Shown in pieces: positions 27,997 to 39,641 of a stretch of 64,000 bases of DNA (its first letter is position 1; each line of letters begins with the position of its first letter). The DNA lies in NCBI RefSeq assembly GCF_002954325.1, contig NZ_MQVX01000001.1, positions 77,840 to 141,839 of the forward strand, written 5' to 3'. Origin of the DNA: Aureicoccus marinus. GTDB taxonomy: Bacteria > Bacteroidota > Bacteroidia > Flavobacteriales > Flavobacteriaceae. The position numbers were made by a program, and so were the translations under genes. The notes beneath the pieces are model-generated. The model had not been told where the DNA came from, did no database searches, and saw only the letters and a list, made by a program, of their open reading frames with translations.

Positions 27997-28371
27997 ATGC
28001 CAACAATTTCACAATTAGTACGAAAAGGAAGAGTCGCTATCACCAAGAAGAGTAAATCGGCTGCTTTGGATTCGTGTCCTCAAAGGAGAGGGGTTTGTAC
28101 ACGTGTGTATACAACCACTCCTAAGAAACCAAACTCTGCGATGCGTAAAGTAGCGCGTGTAAGGTTAACTAACGGAAAAGAGGTGAATGCCTACATTCCA
28201 GGAGAGGGTCACAATCTACAGGAGCACTCGATAGTATTGGTTCGAGGCGGAAGAGTGAAAGATTTGCCAGGGGTCCGTTACCATATCGTTCGTGGAGCGC
28301 TTGATACAGCCGGTGTAGCTGGTCGTACCCAACGTCGTTCCAAGTACGGAGCAAAACGTCCTAAGAAGTAA
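27997..28371 (+). CDS. rpsL: Ribosomal protein S12
   Basis: 124 residues, full length. The decoding-site loop [10 protein letters not shown] (40-49) and [13 protein letters not shown] (84-96) are intact. The lysines equivalent to E. coli K42 and K87 are present (K43, K88), the streptomycin-sensitive wild-type state. First gene of the block, directly behind its promoter and 22 bases before rpsG. Confidence 0.98.
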   Translation: MPTISQLVRKGRVAITKKSKSAALDSCPQRRGVCTRVYTTTPKKPNSAMRKVARVRLTNGKEVNAYIPGEGHNLQEHSIVLVRGGRVKDLPGVRYHIVRGALDTAGVAGRTQRRSKYGAKRPKK

Positions 28372-28393
28372 ATCTTAAAACAGAACAGAAGAA

Positions 28394-28870
28394 ATGAGAA
28401 AAAGACAGGCAAAAAAACGACCTATTCTGCCGGATCCACGTTACGGTGACCAATTGGTTACGCGTTTCGTCAACATGATGATGTGGAGCGGGAAGAAGTC
28501 TTTGGCGTTCAAAATATTTTACGACGCTATCGATATTGTTGAAGAAAAGAAGACCGATGACGAAAAAAGCGGTTTGGAGTTGTGGAAGGATGCTCTTTCC
28601 AACGTCATGCCTCACGTAGAGGTGCGCAGTCGTCGTGTAGGGGGAGCAACCTTCCAGATCCCAATGCAAATTCGTCCCGATCGCAAGATCTCTACCGCGA
28701 TGAAGTGGTTGATTAGCTACGCTCGAAAGCGTAACGAAAAATCAATGGCTCAGAAGCTAGCTTCAGAGATTCTAGCTGCCGCTAAGGAAGAAGGTGCTGC
28801 TGTTAAAAAGCGCGTTGATACGCACAAAATGGCAGAAGCAAACAAAGCATTCTCTCACTTTAGATTTTAA
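28394..28870 (+). CDS. rpsG: Ribosomal protein S7
   Basis: 158 residues starting [20 protein letters not shown], with the helical core [15 protein letters not shown] and the [20 protein letters not shown] segment that contacts the 16S 3' domain and nucleates its assembly. It sits between rpsL and fusA in the canonical str order, 12 bases before fusA. Confidence 0.98.
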   Translation: MRKRQAKKRPILPDPRYGDQLVTRFVNMMMWSGKKSLAFKIFYDAIDIVEEKKTDDEKSGLELWKDALSNVMPHVEVRSRRVGGATFQIPMQIRPDRKISTAMKWLISYARKRNEKSMAQKLASEILAAAKEEGAAVKKRVDTHKMAEANKAFSHFRF

Positions 28871-28882
28871 CCAACTGCACAG

Positions 28883-31012
28883 ATGGCAAGAGATTTAAAA
28901 TTAACAAGAAACATAGGGATCGCCGCTCACATTGATGCGGGGAAAACGACCACAACAGAACGTGTTCTGTTTTATACAGGGGTAAGCCACAAGATTGGTG
29001 AGGTGCACGATGGTGCAGCGACCATGGACTGGATGGAGCAAGAGCAAGAGCGCGGAATTACAATTACTTCCGCTGCAACTACTTGTACCTGGAACTTCCC
29101 AACCGAAAATGGACAGCCTGTTTCCGATACAAAAGGATACCACTTTAACATTATTGATACTCCTGGTCACGTGGATTTTACTGTTGAGGTAAACCGCTCA
29201 TTGCGTGTATTGGATGGATTGGTATTCTTATTCAGTGCAGTAGACGGGGTTGAGCCTCAGTCTGAAACCAACTGGAGACTTGCTGATAACTACAAAGTTC
29301 CACGTATGGGCTTTGTAAACAAAATGGACCGTCAAGGATCTAACTTCTTGGCTGTTTGTCAACAGGTTCGCGATATGTTGAAGTCGAACGCCGTTCCAAT
29401 CGTATTGCCGATTGGAGACGAGGCTGATTTCAAAGGAATCGTCGATTTGGTAAAGAACCGTGCGATTGTATGGCACGACGAAAATATGGGATCTACTTTT
29501 GATGTAGTAGATATCCCTGCTGAGATGGAGGACGAAGTGCGTCAATACCGTGCAGAGTTGATCGAGGCAGTAGCAGAATACGATGAAAATTTGATGGAGA
29601 AGTTCTTTGAGGACGAAAATTCCATCACCGAGGACGAAGTTCATGCTGCCTTGCGCGCCGCTGTAATGGACATGAGTATCATTCCTATGGTATGTGGTTC
29701 TGCTTTCAAAAACAAAGGAGTTCAGTTCCTACTTGACGCGGTATGCCGCTACTTGCCTTCTCCTCTAGATAAAGAGGCGATTGTTGGAACACATCCTGAT
29801 ACGGATGAAGAAATCTCCAGAAAACCAGATCCATCCGAGCCATTTTCTGCTTTGGCCTTTAAGATCGCTACCGATCCTTTCGTAGGTCGTTTGGCTTTCT
29901 TCCGTGCTTACTCTGGAAAATTGGACGCTGGATCTTACGTATTGAACAACCGTTCCGGAAACAAAGAGCGTATTTCTCGTATCTACCAGATGCACTCGAA
30001 CAAGCAAAATGCTATTGAGTCTATTTCTGCTGGTGATATTGGGGCTGCTGTAGGATTTAAGGACATTAAAACAGGGGATACCTTGAGTGATGAGAAGAAT
30101 CCTATCGTTCTCGAGAGTATGATCTTCCCGGATCCGGTAATTGGTATCGCTGTTGAGCCTAAAACCAAGGCTGACGTGGATAAATTGGGTATGGCTTTGG
30201 CTAAATTGGCTGAGGAAGATCCGACATTCCAGGTAAAAACAGACGAAGCTTCTGGTCAGACCATCATCTCCGGTATGGGTGAGCTTCACTTGGATATTAT
30301 CGTGGATCGTTTGAAGCGTGAGTTCAAGGTAGAAGTAAATCAAGGTCAACCACAGGTAGAATACAAAGAAGCCTTGACCGCTAAAGCTGATCACCGTGAG
30401 ACGTACAAGAAACAAACCGGTGGACGTGGTAAATTCGCGGATATCGTATTTGTTATGGAGCCTGTTGAGGACAAAGAGAAGCAGGGTCTTGAATTCGTTA
30501 ACGAAATCAAAGGAGGTAATATTCCTAAAGAATATATCCCATCTGTAGAAAAAGGATTCAAAGAAGCCATGAAGAATGGACCTTTGGCTGGATTCGAGAT
30601 GGACAGTATGAAGATTACATTGAAAGATGGTTCTTTCCACCCGGTGGATTCAGATTCTCTTTCTTTCGAATTGGCCGCAAAATTGGGTTACAAGGATGCT
30701 GCTAAAAAAGCTCGTGCTGTCTTGATGGAGCCTATTATGAAGCTGGAAGTTTTGACTCCGGAAGAAAATATGGGTGATATCGTTGGAGATTTGAACCGTC
30801 GTCGCGGTCAGGTCAACAACATGGATGACAGAGCGGGAAGTAAAGTAATTAAAGCTGATGTGCCACTTTCAGAGATGTTTGGATACGTTACAGCATTGAG
30901 AACCTTGTCTTCAGGTCGTGCGACTTCGACAATGGAATTCTCTCACTATGCTGAGACTCCATCGAACATTGCAGAAGAAGTGATTAAGTCTGCAAATGGT
31001 GTAACTGCTTAA
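28883..31012 (+). CDS. fusA: Elongation factor G
   Basis: 709 residues. GTPase motifs: AHIDAGKTT (15-23), [11 protein letters not shown] switch I, DTPGH and NKMD. Domains II-V follow, ending in [16 protein letters not shown]. Catalyses GTP-driven translocation of tRNA-mRNA on the ribosome. As only one fusA is seen here I cannot say whether a second EF-G paralogue exists elsewhere. Ten bases separate it from rpsJ. Confidence 0.98.
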   Translation: MARDLKLTRNIGIAAHIDAGKTTTTERVLFYTGVSHKIGEVHDGAATMDWMEQEQERGITITSAATTCTWNFPTENGQPVSDTKGYHFNIIDTPGHVDFTVEVNRSLRVLDGLVFLFSAVDGVEPQSETNWRLADNYKVPRMGFVNKMDRQGSNFLAVCQQVRDMLKSNAVPIVLPIGDEADFKGIVDLVKNRAIVWHDENMGSTFDVVDIPAEMEDEVRQYRAELIEAVAEYDENLMEKFFEDENSITEDEVHAALRAAVMDMSIIPMVCGSAFKNKGVQFLLDAVCRYLPSPLDKEAIVGTHPDTDEEISRKPDPSEPFSALAFKIATDPFVGRLAFFRAYSGKLDAGSYVLNNRSGNKERISRIYQMHSNKQNAIESISAGDIGAAVGFKDIKTGDTLSDEKNPIVLESMIFPDPVIGIAVEPKTKADVDKLGMALAKLAEEDPTFQVKTDEASGQTIISGMGELHLDIIVDRLKREFKVEVNQGQPQVEYKEALTAKADHRETYKKQTGGRGKFADIVFVMEPVEDKEKQGLEFVNEIKGGNIPKEYIPSVEKGFKEAMKNGPLAGFEMDSMKITLKDGSFHPVDSDSLSFELAAKLGYKDAAKKARAVLMEPIMKLEVLTPEENMGDIVGDLNRRRGQVNNMDDRAGSKVIKADVPLSEMFGYVTALRTLSSGRATSTMEFSHYAETPSNIAEEVIKSANGVTA

Positions 31013-31022
31013 CGTAAAGGAA

Positions 31023-31328
31023 ATGAGTCAGAAGATTAGAATAAAACTGAAATCTTACGATCACAACTTGGTGGACAAGTCTGCTGAGAAAATCGTAAAG
31101 ACGGTAAAGACGACAGGTGCAGTAGTGACTGGTCCCATTCCTTTACCAACTCATAAGAAGATTTTTACCGTGTTGCGTTCGCCACACGTAAACAAAAAAT
31201 CGAGAGAGCAGTTTCAATTGAGCTCTTACAAGCGACTGTTGGATATCTACAGTTCGTCTTCGAAGACCATCGATGCCTTGATGAAGCTCGAGCTTCCCAG
31301 TGGTGTTGAGGTAGAGATCAAAGTGTAA
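31023..31328 (+). CDS. rpsJ: Ribosomal protein S10
   Basis: 101 residues: [20 protein letters not shown] and the loop [20 protein letters not shown] are typical, ending [10 protein letters not shown]10 is also a partner of NusB in antitermination. Here it is joined to the str genes rather than heading the S10 genes: a 187-base structured gap separates it from rplC, whereas most neighbouring gaps in the block are under 50 bases. Confidence 0.98.
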   Translation: MSQKIRIKLKSYDHNLVDKSAEKIVKTVKTTGAVVTGPIPLPTHKKIFTVLRSPHVNKKSREQFQLSSYKRLLDIYSSSSKTIDALMKLELPSGVEVEIKV

Positions 31329-31336
31329 TGAATACC

Positions 31337-31486
31337 GGAAGATCGCAAGGTCTTCCAGACATGTCCTGAGCGTTTCGCGAGGGAAAAACGGAAAAAAGAA
31401 TATATCTGGGGTCAGAGTCTTTTTTCTTGGCCCCATTTTTTTGAATAAATCTGAAGCTCCTATTGGGCTTCCCGGTCGAAAGGCCA
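31337..31486 (+). promoter_or_regulatory. Structured rpsJ-rplC leader, candidate attenuator
   Basis: Five hairpins occupy this gap. A: 31337-31344 with 31349-31356 (8 bp, GCAA tetraloop). B: 31364-31384, TCCT/GGGA and GCG/CGC stems separated by tandem G-A mismatches. C: TGGGGTC 31407-31413 with GGCCCCA 31429-31435, then T7 (31436-31442), terminator-like. D: 31453-31471 with a bulged T. E: GGTC-GAAA-GGCC 31474-31485. In addition GAAAAAAGA (31391-31399) is fully complementary to TCTTTTTTC (31418-31426) inside the loop of C; as a 9-bp helix it would compete with C. This looks like an r-protein autoregulatory leader. Confidence 0.55.
31407..31442 (+). terminator. Terminator-like hairpin between rpsJ and rplC
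   Basis: 7-bp GC-rich stem (one T-G wobble), 15-base loop, then seven T. Placed inside the ribosomal block, so probably conditional (attenuator) or leaky. Confidence 0.55.
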
Positions 31487-31515
31487 CATAAATTGAAACA
31501 TTAATAACTATTAGT

Positions 31516-32133
31516 ATGTCTGGGTTAATTGGAAGAAAAATCGGCATGACTAGCATCTTTGACGAGAACGGGAAGAACATTCCTTGTACCGTTATTGAAG
31601 CTGGACCTTGTGTCGTTACCCAAGTCAGAACCGAAGAGGTTGACGGGTACAATGCCCTTCAACTTGGTTTCGATGACAAGGCAGACAGACGCGCCAACAA
31701 GGCTGAACAAGGCCATTTTAAGAAGGCGGGTACTGCTCCTAAGAAAAAAGTCGTCGAATTCCGAGATGTTGAAGGTGATCACAAGCTAGGGGATACCCTA
31801 AGCGTAGAACTTTTCCAGGAAGGTGAATTTGTCGATGTGGCAGGTACGTCTAAAGGAAAAGGTCATCAAGGGGTTGTTAAGAGACACGGTTTCGGCGGTG
31901 TTGGACAAGCAACTCACGGACAGCACAACCGTCTAAGAGCACCCGGTTCCATCGGTGCGGCTTCTTATCCGGCGCGTGTATTTAAGGGAATGAAGATGGC
32001 TGGCCGTATGGGTGGTGAACGAGTAACAGTTCAAAACCTGAAGGTGGTTAAGGTTGTTCCTGAAAAGAATTTATTGGTTGTTAAAGGTTGTGTTCCTGGT
32101 CATAAGAACGCATACGTAACGGTAGAGAAGTAA
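31516..32133 (+). CDS. rplC: Ribosomal protein L3
   Basis: 205 residues, begins [19 protein letters not shown] and contains the extended loop [17 protein letters not shown] plus [15 protein letters not shown], which reaches the peptidyl-transferase region; the GQ methylation site region (HGQH) is conserved. First gene after the structured gap. Its TAA overlaps the rplD ATG by one base. Confidence 0.98.
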   Translation: MSGLIGRKIGMTSIFDENGKNIPCTVIEAGPCVVTQVRTEEVDGYNALQLGFDDKADRRANKAEQGHFKKAGTAPKKKVVEFRDVEGDHKLGDTLSVELFQEGEFVDVAGTSKGKGHQGVVKRHGFGGVGQATHGQHNRLRAPGSIGAASYPARVFKGMKMAGRMGGERVTVQNLKVVKVVPEKNLLVVKGCVPGHKNAYVTVEK

Positions 32134-32762
32134 TGAAAGTTGAAGTATTAGACAGACAGGGCAAGTCAACCGGTCGTAAAGTAGATCTTTCGGATGACAT
32201 CTTTGGGATTGAGCCCAATGAACACGCCATTTACCTGGATGTGAAGCAATACTTGGCTCACCAGCGTCAAGGAACTCACAAGGCCAAAGAAAGAGCAGAG
32301 ATTACCGGTAGTACCCGTAAGATCAAGAAGCAAAAAGGAACAGGTACGGCTCGTGCGGGGAGTATCAAGTCTCCTGTATTCCGTGGTGGTGGACGAATTT
32401 TCGGCCCACGCCCACGTCAGTACGATCAAAAATTGAACAAGAATGTCAAGCGCTTGGCTCGTAAATCAGCCTTGAGTTTGAAGTCTCAGGACAAAGCGAT
32501 CTACGTCGTAGAGGACTTTGATTTCGATACGCCAAAGACAAAGGATTTCAAATCCTTCTTGCAATCCCTTGGGCTTGAAGACAAAAAGTCATTGGTAGTG
32601 TTGGGTGGCCTGAATAAAAATGTATATTTGTCGGCGCGTAATTTGAAGCGCTCTCAAGTCGTAACTAACTCACAGTTAAATACATACAGTATTTTGAATG
32701 CCAATAGTATTGTTCTATTGGAAAGCGCTGTGGAAGGAATCGAGTCAAATTTAACTAAATAA
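32133..32762 (+). CDS. rplD: Ribosomal protein L4
   Basis: 209 residues with the tunnel loop [20 protein letters not shown] followed by [20 protein letters not shown]4 represses the S10 operon in E. coli by binding a leader RNA, which makes it one candidate ligand for the structured RNA upstream of rplC. The start codon overlaps the rplC stop (TAATG). Confidence 0.97.
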   Translation: MKVEVLDRQGKSTGRKVDLSDDIFGIEPNEHAIYLDVKQYLAHQRQGTHKAKERAEITGSTRKIKKQKGTGTARAGSIKSPVFRGGGRIFGPRPRQYDQKLNKNVKRLARKSALSLKSQDKAIYVVEDFDFDTPKTKDFKSFLQSLGLEDKKSLVVLGGLNKNVYLSARNLKRSQVVTNSQLNTYSILNANSIVLLESAVEGIESNLTK

Positions 32763-32769
32763 GGACCTC

Positions 32770-33060
32770 ATGGGTGTGTTGATTAAACCGATCATTACGG
32801 AAAAAATGACAGCCGATAGCGAGTTGTTTAACCGCTATGGATTCTATGTAAATCCAGAGGCCAACAAGTTAGAGATTAAGCAAGCAGTGGAGGAGACTTA
32901 CGGAGTCACTGTAGAAAAGGTTCGTACGATGAACTACGGACCAAAACGCAGCACCCGTTACACCAAAACTGGGATTCAGCATGGGAAGACAAACGCTCGT
33001 AAGAAGGCGATTGTCGACGTTGCTGAAGGAGATATCATTGATTTTTACGCAAACCTATAA
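32770..33060 (+). CDS. rplW: Ribosomal protein L23
   Basis: 96 residues: LIKPIITEKMTADSE, then NKLEIKQAVEETYGVTVEKV and a short basic loop (GPKRSTRYTKTG). L23 lies at the tunnel exit and docks trigger factor and SRP. Seven bases after rplD. Confidence 0.97.
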   Translation: MGVLIKPIITEKMTADSELFNRYGFYVNPEANKLEIKQAVEETYGVTVEKVRTMNYGPKRSTRYTKTGIQHGKTNARKKAIVDVAEGDIIDFYANL

Positions 33061-33069
33061 TTCAGAGGA

Positions 33070-33894
<825 letters not shown>

Positions 33895-33906
33895 GGCTAG
33901 CGAAAG

Positions 33907-34185
33907 ATGGCAAGATCATTAAAGAAAGGACCCTTTGTACACCACAGTTTGGAGAAGAAGGTTCAGCAAAATGTAGAGTCCGGAAAGAAAACAGTAATCA
34001 AGACGTGGTCAAGAGCCTCTATGATTACTCCGGATTTCGTTGGACAGACCATTGCGGTTCACAACGGAAGACAATTTGTTCCTGTTTACGTAACAGAGAA
34101 TATGGTTGGACACAAACTGGGTGAATTTTCTCCAACACGTTCCTTTAGAGGACACGCTGGAGCTAAGAACAAAGGAAAAAAATAA
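33907..34185 (+). CDS. rpsS: Ribosomal protein S19
   Basis: 92 residues: [19 protein letters not shown] and [29 protein letters not shown] are the family core; ends with a basic KNKGKK tail. Part of the 30S head. Confidence 0.97.
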   Translation: MARSLKKGPFVHHSLEKKVQQNVESGKKTVIKTWSRASMITPDFVGQTIAVHNGRQFVPVYVTENMVGHKLGEFSPTRSFRGHAGAKNKGKK

Positions 34186-34192
34186 GTAAGCG

Positions 34193-34606
34193 ATGGGAGT
34201 TCGTAAGAAACAAATGGCAGACCGTTTGAAAGCTGAGCGTAAAGAAATGGCTTTCGCGAAATTGAACAATTGCCCGACATCACCTCGTAAGATGCGTTTG
34301 GTCGCCGACCTTATTCGCGGTAAGAAAATCGAAACAGCCTTGGCTATTTTGAGATTCAACTCGAAGGAGGCGTCAAGAAGACTAGAGAAGCTTTTGCTCA
34401 GTGCAATTGCGAACTGGGAAGCGAAAAACGAAGACGGAGATTTGGAATCTGCAGATCTTTTTGTCAAAGAGATTCGCGTTGACGGAGGAATGATGTTGAA
34501 GAGATTGCAAACTGCTCCTCAGGGGCGTGCGCACCGTATTCGAAAGAGATCCAATCACGTAACCTTGGTTTTGGGAGAAACCAATAACACACAAAGCGAA
34601 GAATAA
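34193..34606 (+). CDS. rplV: Ribosomal protein L22
   Basis: 137 residues: a ~20-residue N-terminal lead ([19 protein letters not shown]) precedes the usual core [19 protein letters not shown]-like sequence. The beta-hairpin that lines the exit tunnel includes [20 protein letters not shown]. Three bases separate its stop from the rpsC start region. Confidence 0.97.
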   Translation: MGVRKKQMADRLKAERKEMAFAKLNNCPTSPRKMRLVADLIRGKKIETALAILRFNSKEASRRLEKLLLSAIANWEAKNEDGDLESADLFVKEIRVDGGMMLKRLQTAPQGRAHRIRKRSNHVTLVLGETNNTQSEE

Positions 34607-34609
34607 TAT

Positions 34610-35323
34610 ATGGGACAGAAGACGAACCCTATCGGAAATCGCCTAGGTATCATTAGAGGATGGGAATCCAACTGGTATGGAGGAAACGATTACGGAGATA
34701 AGTTGGCGGAAGACGACAAGATCCGCAAATACGTATATGCTCGTTTGGCGAAAGCCAGCGTGTCGCGTGTGATTATCGAAAGAACCCTAAAACTCATCAC
34801 GATTACCATTACCACGGCTCGTCCTGGTATCATCATTGGTAAAGGAGGTCAAGAGGTTGATAGGCTGAAAGAAGAGTTGAAGAAAATTACCAACAAGGAG
34901 GTTCAGATCAACATTCACGAGATCAAGAGACCTGAGTTGGATGCCAATTTGGTTGCAGCAAGTGTTGCTCGTCAGATTGAGAGTCGGATCAGCTACCGCC
35001 GTGCCATCAAAATGGCTATTGCAGCAGCGATTCGAATGAATGCAGAAGGAATTAAGATTCAGATCTCAGGGCGTTTGAACGGAGCAGAAATGGCGCGTTC
35101 AGAAGCTTATAAAGAAGGACGAATTCCTCTTTCTACCTTCCGTGCAGACGTAGATTACGCTTTGCATGAAGCGCACACGACTTACGGTCGTTTGGGTATC
35201 AAGGTATGGATCATGAAAGGTGAAGTGTACGGTAAGCGTGAGCTTTCTCCACTAGTTGGTCTTAATGTCAACCAAGGCAAAGGCAAGCAAGACGGAGGAA
35301 AACGTCAACGTCGCCGCAAGTAA
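34610..35323 (+). CDS. rpsC: Ribosomal protein S3
   Basis: 237 residues: [20 protein letters not shown] start, KH domain with [16 protein letters not shown] (GKGG loop), C-terminal [14 protein letters not shown] and a Lys/Arg-rich tail. Lines the mRNA entry site. Confidence 0.98.
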   Translation: MGQKTNPIGNRLGIIRGWESNWYGGNDYGDKLAEDDKIRKYVYARLAKASVSRVIIERTLKLITITITTARPGIIIGKGGQEVDRLKEELKKITNKEVQINIHEIKRPELDANLVAASVARQIESRISYRRAIKMAIAAAIRMNAEGIKIQISGRLNGAEMARSEAYKEGRIPLSTFRADVDYALHEAHTTYGRLGIKVWIMKGEVYGKRELSPLVGLNVNQGKGKQDGGKRQRRRK

Positions 35324-35343
35324 TTAAGATAAAGTAAGGTAAG

Positions 35344-35766
35344 ATGTTACAGCCGAAAAGAACGAAATTCCGCAAAGCGCAAAAAGGGCGCATGAAGGGG
35401 AATTCTCAACGAGGACATCAGTTGTCAAACGGAATGTTTGGGATCAAGTCTTTGGATTCTCGCTTCATCACTTCTCGTCAGATCGAGGCGGCTCGTATTG
35501 CAGCAACGCGATATATGAAGAGACAGGGGCAACTGTGGATTAAAATTTTCCCGGACAAGCCCATCACCAAGAAACCTCTTGAGGTACGTATGGGTAAAGG
35601 TAAGGGAGCACCAGAATACTGGGTAGCTGTTGTAAAACCTGGACGCATCATTTTCGAGGTTGCAGGAGTACCAATGGATGTGGCAAAAGAAGCTTTGCGT
35701 CTTGCCGCTCAGAAATTGCCAGTTAAAACAAAGTTCATTGTTGCACGGGATTACGCCGAGCAATAA
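35344..35766 (+). CDS. rplP: Ribosomal protein L16
   Basis: 140 residues: [37 protein letters not shown] and [20 protein letters not shown], typical of the A-site-proximal L16. Ends [11 protein letters not shown], 12 bases before rpmC. Confidence 0.98.
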   Translation: MLQPKRTKFRKAQKGRMKGNSQRGHQLSNGMFGIKSLDSRFITSRQIEAARIAATRYMKRQGQLWIKIFPDKPITKKPLEVRMGKGKGAPEYWVAVVKPGRIIFEVAGVPMDVAKEALRLAAQKLPVKTKFIVARDYAEQ

Positions 35767-35778
35767 AATTGACAGACC

Positions 35779-35970
35779 ATGAAACAAGCAGAGATACAAG
35801 GAATGTCGGTGGAGGAATTGCAAAAGCAATTGGACCAGTTAAAAAAGGAATACGAGCAGATGCAGATGAATCATGCCGTAACACCTCTGGAGAATCCGAT
35901 GCTGATTCGCAAAACCAGAAGAACAGTGGCACGATTGGCTACAGAATTATCTAAAAGGGATTCACAATAA
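35779..35970 (+). CDS. rpmC: Ribosomal protein L29
   Basis: 63 residues, two-helix protein: [20 protein letters not shown] and [19 protein letters not shown]. Sits near the exit tunnel beside L23. Start at the ATG of 35779; a longer out-of-frame reading through this region is not coding. Confidence 0.95.
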   Translation: MKQAEIQGMSVEELQKQLDQLKKEYEQMQMNHAVTPLENPMLIRKTRRTVARLATELSKRDSQ

Positions 35971-35983
35971 CGGGTTGTACCTT

Positions 35984-36241
35984 ATGGAAAACAGAAATCT
36001 AAGAAAAGAAAGAATTGGCGTAGTAACCAGCAGCAAGATGGAGAAATCTATCGTTGTCTCTGAGGTAAAGCGCGTCAAGCACCCGATGTACGGAAAGTTC
36101 GTATTGAAGACCAAGAAGTACGTTGCACACGACGAAAAGAACGATTGCAACGAGGGGGATACAGTGAAAATTATGGAGACTCGGCCTTTGAGTAAAACAA
36201 AGTGCTGGAGATTGGTAGAAATCATTGAAAGAGCTAAGTAA
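35984..36241 (+). CDS. rpsQ: Ribosomal protein S17
   Basis: 85 residues from the ATG at 35984 ([20 protein letters not shown]); an in-frame TTG three codons upstream is less likely because family members begin at this point. OB-fold core with [20 protein letters not shown] and [13 protein letters not shown]. Two bases separate it from rplN. Confidence 0.96.
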   Translation: MENRNLRKERIGVVTSSKMEKSIVVSEVKRVKHPMYGKFVLKTKKYVAHDEKNDCNEGDTVKIMETRPLSKTKCWRLVEIIERAK

Positions 36242-36243
36242 TC

Positions 36244-36612
36244 ATGGTACAACAGGAAAGCAGACTTAAAGTTGCCGACAACACCGGAGCGAAGGAAGTA
36301 TTGACTATTCGTGTTCTTGGTGGTACAAAAAGAAGATACGCGGCTCTTGGTGACAAGATCGTAGTCTCAGTAAAGGACGCTGCTCCTAACGGTGCAGTAA
36401 AGAAAGGAGCAGTTTCTACTGCCGTTGTGGTAAGAACCAAAAAAGAAGTTCGTCGCCCGGATGGATCTTATATCCGTTTTGACGATAACGCTTGTGTTCT
36501 TCTCAACGCTACAGGAGAAATGCGCGGTACTCGTGTTTTTGGGCCAGTCGCTCGGGAGTTGCGAGACAAGCAATTCATGAAAATCGTTTCTCTTGCACCT
36601 GAGGTGCTATAA
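36244..36612 (+). CDS. rplN: Ribosomal protein L14
   Basis: 122 residues: [36 protein letters not shown], and [20 protein letters not shown]. Forms inter-subunit bridges with 16S rRNA. Confidence 0.98.
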   Translation: MVQQESRLKVADNTGAKEVLTIRVLGGTKRRYAALGDKIVVSVKDAAPNGAVKKGAVSTAVVVRTKKEVRRPDGSYIRFDDNACVLLNATGEMRGTRVFGPVARELRDKQFMKIVSLAPEVL

Positions 36613-36622
36613 TTAGACCGGA

Positions 36623-36934
36623 ATGAAGACAAAAATTAAAGTAGGCGATACGGTAAAAGTAATGACCGGAGACCACAAGAACTCTGAGGGTGTCATCTTG
36701 AAACTCGACAGAGAGAATGGGAAGGTTATTGTTGAAGGCGTAAACATCGTCAAGAAGCACGAAAAGCCCAGCGCGAAGAATCCGCAGGGTGGTATTGTAG
36801 AGAAAGAAGCACCGATTCACATTTCGAATCTCTCTTTGCTCGACCCAAAATCAGGGGAGCCTACACGTGTAGGTTACGAGGTGAGAGACGGAAAGAAAGT
36901 CCGCGTGTCTAAAAAGTCTAACGAAGTTATTTAA
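36623..36934 (+). CDS. rplX: Ribosomal protein L24
   Basis: 103 residues with an N-terminal KOW motif ([18 protein letters not shown]) and the [13 protein letters not shown] segment. Early assembly protein of the 50S subunit. Confidence 0.97.
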   Translation: MKTKIKVGDTVKVMTGDHKNSEGVILKLDRENGKVIVEGVNIVKKHEKPSAKNPQGGIVEKEAPIHISNLSLLDPKSGEPTRVGYEVRDGKKVRVSKKSNEVI

Positions 36935-36938
36935 GACC

Positions 36939-37490
36939 ATGGGATACATTCCAAGACTTAAGCAAGAATATAAAGAGCGCGTAGTAAAGGCACTCACGGA
37001 GGAATTTGGTTACAGCAATGTAATGCAGGTTCCTAAGCTACAGAAGATTGTAGTGAGCCGTGGTGTTGGTGCTGCTGTTGCCGACAAGAAACTCATCGAT
37101 CACGCGGTAGAAGAACTAGCTCAAATTACCGGTCAAAAGGCAGTTGCTACAATTTCCAAGAAGGACGTTGCAACTTTCAAATTGAGAAAGGGAATGCCGA
37201 TCGGTGCTAAGGTGACTTTGCGCGGAGAAAGAATGTACGAATTCCTAGATCGCCTAATCACAACTGCATTGCCACGTGTACGTGACTTTGGAGGTGTAAA
37301 AGCGACTGGTTTTGATGGACGTGGAAACTACAACCTCGGTATTACTGAGCAGATCATTTTCCCGGAGATCAATATCGACAAGATCAATCGTATCAACGGG
37401 ATGGATATCACTTTTGTCACCTCTGCTGATACCGATAAAGAAGCGAAATCATTGTTAAGCGAACTGGGAGTACCCTTTAAAAAGAATTAA
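36939..37490 (+). CDS. rplE: Ribosomal protein L5
   Basis: 183 residues: [40 protein letters not shown] and [18 protein letters not shown]. Binds 5S rRNA in the central protuberance. Confidence 0.98.
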   Translation: MGYIPRLKQEYKERVVKALTEEFGYSNVMQVPKLQKIVVSRGVGAAVADKKLIDHAVEELAQITGQKAVATISKKDVATFKLRKGMPIGAKVTLRGERMYEFLDRLITTALPRVRDFGGVKATGFDGRGNYNLGITEQIIFPEINIDKINRINGMDITFVTSADTDKEAKSLLSELGVPFKKN

Positions 37491-37493
37491 GAG

Positions 37494-37763
37494 ATGGCCA
37501 AAGAATCAATGAAAGCCCGCGAACGCAAAAGGGCAAAAATGGTTGCAAAATATGCCGAGAAGCGCAAGGCACTTAAAGAAGCTGGAGACTACGAAGCTCT
37601 TCAGAAGTTGCCAAAGAATGCTTCCCCGGTTCGTATGAGAAACCGCTGTAAGTTGACTGGTCGTCCACGTGGTTACATGAGAAACTTCGGTATCTCTCGT
37701 GTTACTTTCCGGGAAATGGCCAACCAGGGACTTATCCCAGGAGTTAAAAAAGCAAGCTGGTAA
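37494..37763 (+). CDS. rpsN: Ribosomal protein S14, zinc-independent form
   Basis: 89 residues, the long form. The segment [20 protein letters not shown] has only one cysteine in place of the CxxC...CxxC zinc ribbon of the short form, so no zinc is bound. Starts 3 bases after rplE. Confidence 0.97.
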   Translation: MAKESMKARERKRAKMVAKYAEKRKALKEAGDYEALQKLPKNASPVRMRNRCKLTGRPRGYMRNFGISRVTFREMANQGLIPGVKKASW

Positions 37764-37781
37764 TTTAAAGAAGAAAGAATT

Positions 37782-38180
37782 ATGCTGACAGATCCTATCT
37801 CAGATTATTTGACGCGAATTCGCAACGCCAGCAGAGCGGGCCACCGAGTCGTGAACATTCCAGCTTCAAACTTGAAGAAGGAAATGACCAAGATCCTTTT
37901 TGATCAAGGGTACATCCTTAGCTACAAGTTCGAAGATGAAGGAGCACAAGGGAATATTAAAATTGCCTTGAAGTACAACAAGTTAACTAAAGAGCCGGTC
38001 ATTAAGAAGCTGGAGCGCATCAGTAAGCCTGGTTTGCGTAAGTACGTGAGTACTGACGAGCTTCCTCGAGTCCTCAACGGATTGGGTATTGCAATTATGT
38101 CCACTTCACACGGGGTAATGACTAGTAAACAAGCGAGCAAAGAAAATGTTGGTGGAGAAGTTCTCTGCTACGTTTACTAA
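37782..38180 (+). CDS. rpsH: Ribosomal protein S8
   Basis: 132 residues: [20 protein letters not shown], and C-terminal [20 protein letters not shown] plus GGEVLCYVY. In E. coli S8 represses the spc operon by binding near rplE; no equivalent hairpin was identified here. Confidence 0.98.
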   Translation: MLTDPISDYLTRIRNASRAGHRVVNIPASNLKKEMTKILFDQGYILSYKFEDEGAQGNIKIALKYNKLTKEPVIKKLERISKPGLRKYVSTDELPRVLNGLGIAIMSTSHGVMTSKQASKENVGGEVLCYVY

Positions 38181-38198
38181 GCCACTAATACAGGAGAA

Positions 38199-38741
38199 AT
38201 GTCAAGAATAGGAAATAACCCAATCAGCATTCCCGAAGGTGTCACTATTGAAGTGAACGCTGGTGTAGTTACCGTAAAAGGGAAGTTGGGTGAACTTCAA
38301 CAAGAAGTCAAAGACGTAGAGGTAAAGATTGAGGAAGGCACTCTTACAGTTGCTCGCCCTTCTGAAAGTAAAGATCACAAAGCAAAGCACGGTTTGTACC
38401 GCGCTTTGATCAACAACATGATCGAAGGAGTATCCAAAGGATGGACCAAAGAATTGGAATTGGTTGGGGTCGGTTACCGTGCCAGCAACCAAGGACAAAA
38501 ATTGGATTTGGCTATCGGATTTTCTCACAACATCGTGTTGGATATTGCTCCAGAGGTAAAGATTGAAACCGTTTCTGAAAAAGGAAAGAACCCAATCGTT
38601 AAGCTTACCTCTCACGATAAGCAATTGGTAGGGCAAGTTGCAGCGAAGATCAGAAGCTTCCGCAAGCCTGAGCCATACAAAGGAAAAGGGATAAAATTTG
38701 TTGGAGAACAGATCCGACGCAAAGCCGGTAAGTCCGCATAA
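38199..38741 (+). CDS. rplF: Ribosomal protein L6
   Basis: 180 residues in two similar alpha/beta domains: MSRIGNNPISIPEGVTIEV, then GVGYRASNQGQKLDLAIGFS and RKPEPYKGKGIKFVGEQIRR. Near the factor-binding site. Confidence 0.98.
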   Translation: MSRIGNNPISIPEGVTIEVNAGVVTVKGKLGELQQEVKDVEVKIEEGTLTVARPSESKDHKAKHGLYRALINNMIEGVSKGWTKELELVGVGYRASNQGQKLDLAIGFSHNIVLDIAPEVKIETVSEKGKNPIVKLTSHDKQLVGQVAAKIRSFRKPEPYKGKGIKFVGEQIRRKAGKSA

Positions 38742-38753
38742 TAAGCTGTAATT

Positions 38754-39107
38754 ATGGCATTGAACAAACATCAGAGAAGACTGCGTATTCGAAGAAGAAT
38801 CCGAAAGGTTTCTTTTGGTACTGCCGAAAGACCACGTTTGGCTATTTTTCGCTCCAACAAGGAGATCTACGCTCAATTGATTAATGACAACGAAGGGAAG
38901 ACCCTTGCTGCTGCTTCTTCAAGAGATAAAGCAGTTGAGGCGACTGGAACCAAGGTTGAAGTAGCCAATGCAGTTGGAAAGGCTATCGCTGAAAAAGCGA
39001 AAGGCCTTGGGATTGAGCAGGTAGCGTTTGACCGCGGAGGAAATTTGTATCACGGAAGAGTTAAATCCTTGGCCGAAGGCGCGCGTGAGGGTGGACTAAA
39101 ATTTTAA
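38754..39107 (+). CDS. rplR: Ribosomal protein L18
   Basis: 117 residues: [20 protein letters not shown] and [20 protein letters not shown]. Binds 5S rRNA with L5. Six bases before rpsE. Confidence 0.98.
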   Translation: MALNKHQRRLRIRRRIRKVSFGTAERPRLAIFRSNKEIYAQLINDNEGKTLAAASSRDKAVEATGTKVEVANAVGKAIAEKAKGLGIEQVAFDRGGNLYHGRVKSLAEGAREGGLKF

Positions 39108-39113
39108 GCAGAG

Positions 39114-39638
39114 ATGTATCAAAAGTATAAGAACGTAGAATTGGTCAAGCCAGGTGGGCTTGAATTGAAAGACCGTTTGGTAGGTGTTCAACGTGTTACC
39201 AAGGTGACAAAGGGTGGACGTGCTTTCGGTTTCTCTGCCATCGTTGTTGTTGGTGATGAGAATGGTGTTGTAGGACACGGACTTGGTAAATCCAAAGAAG
39301 TTGCTACCGCTATCGCCAAAGCAGTGGAAGACGCAAAGAAGAACTTGGTTCGCATTCCTTTGAATAAAGGAACCGTTCCTCATCAACAAAAAGGGAAGTA
39401 CGGTGGAGCTCGTGTATACATTCAGCCTGCTTCAACGGGTACCGGGGTTATCGCTGGTGGAGCCGTTCGTGCAGTACTGGAAGCAGTAGGAGTTCACGAT
39501 GTACTTTCAAAATCTCAAGGTTCTTCTAACCCACATAACGTAGTAAAAGCTACTTTTGATGCGCTTTTGCAGTTGCGTGATGCAAATGCAGTTGCTGCTG
39601 AGCGTGGAATCAGTGTAGAAAAAGTATATAACGGATAA
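39114..39638 (+). CDS. rpsE: Ribosomal protein S5
   Basis: 174 residues: dsRBD-like N-terminal domain with [20 protein letters not shown] and [14 protein letters not shown], then [15 protein letters not shown]. Located at the mRNA entry side, affecting decoding accuracy. Confidence 0.98.
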   Translation: MYQKYKNVELVKPGGLELKDRLVGVQRVTKVTKGGRAFGFSAIVVVGDENGVVGHGLGKSKEVATAIAKAVEDAKKNLVRIPLNKGTVPHQQKGKYGGARVYIQPASTGTGVIAGGAVRAVLEAVGVHDVLSKSQGSSNPHNVVKATFDALLQLRDANAVAAERGISVEKVYNG

Positions 39639-39641
39639 GAC

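Noticed and set aside
29765-30640. 291-codon antisense open frame in fusA
   Set aside because: Lies wholly inside a conserved EF-G gene on the other strand; composition is what codon bias of fusA would produce.
35975-35983. Upstream TTG start for rpsQ
   Set aside because: Adds only MYL before the standard MENRN start of S17.
38202-38876. 224-codon antisense open frame over rplF and rplR
   Set aside because: Spans two conserved genes on the opposite strand, with no signal, motif or promoter of its own.
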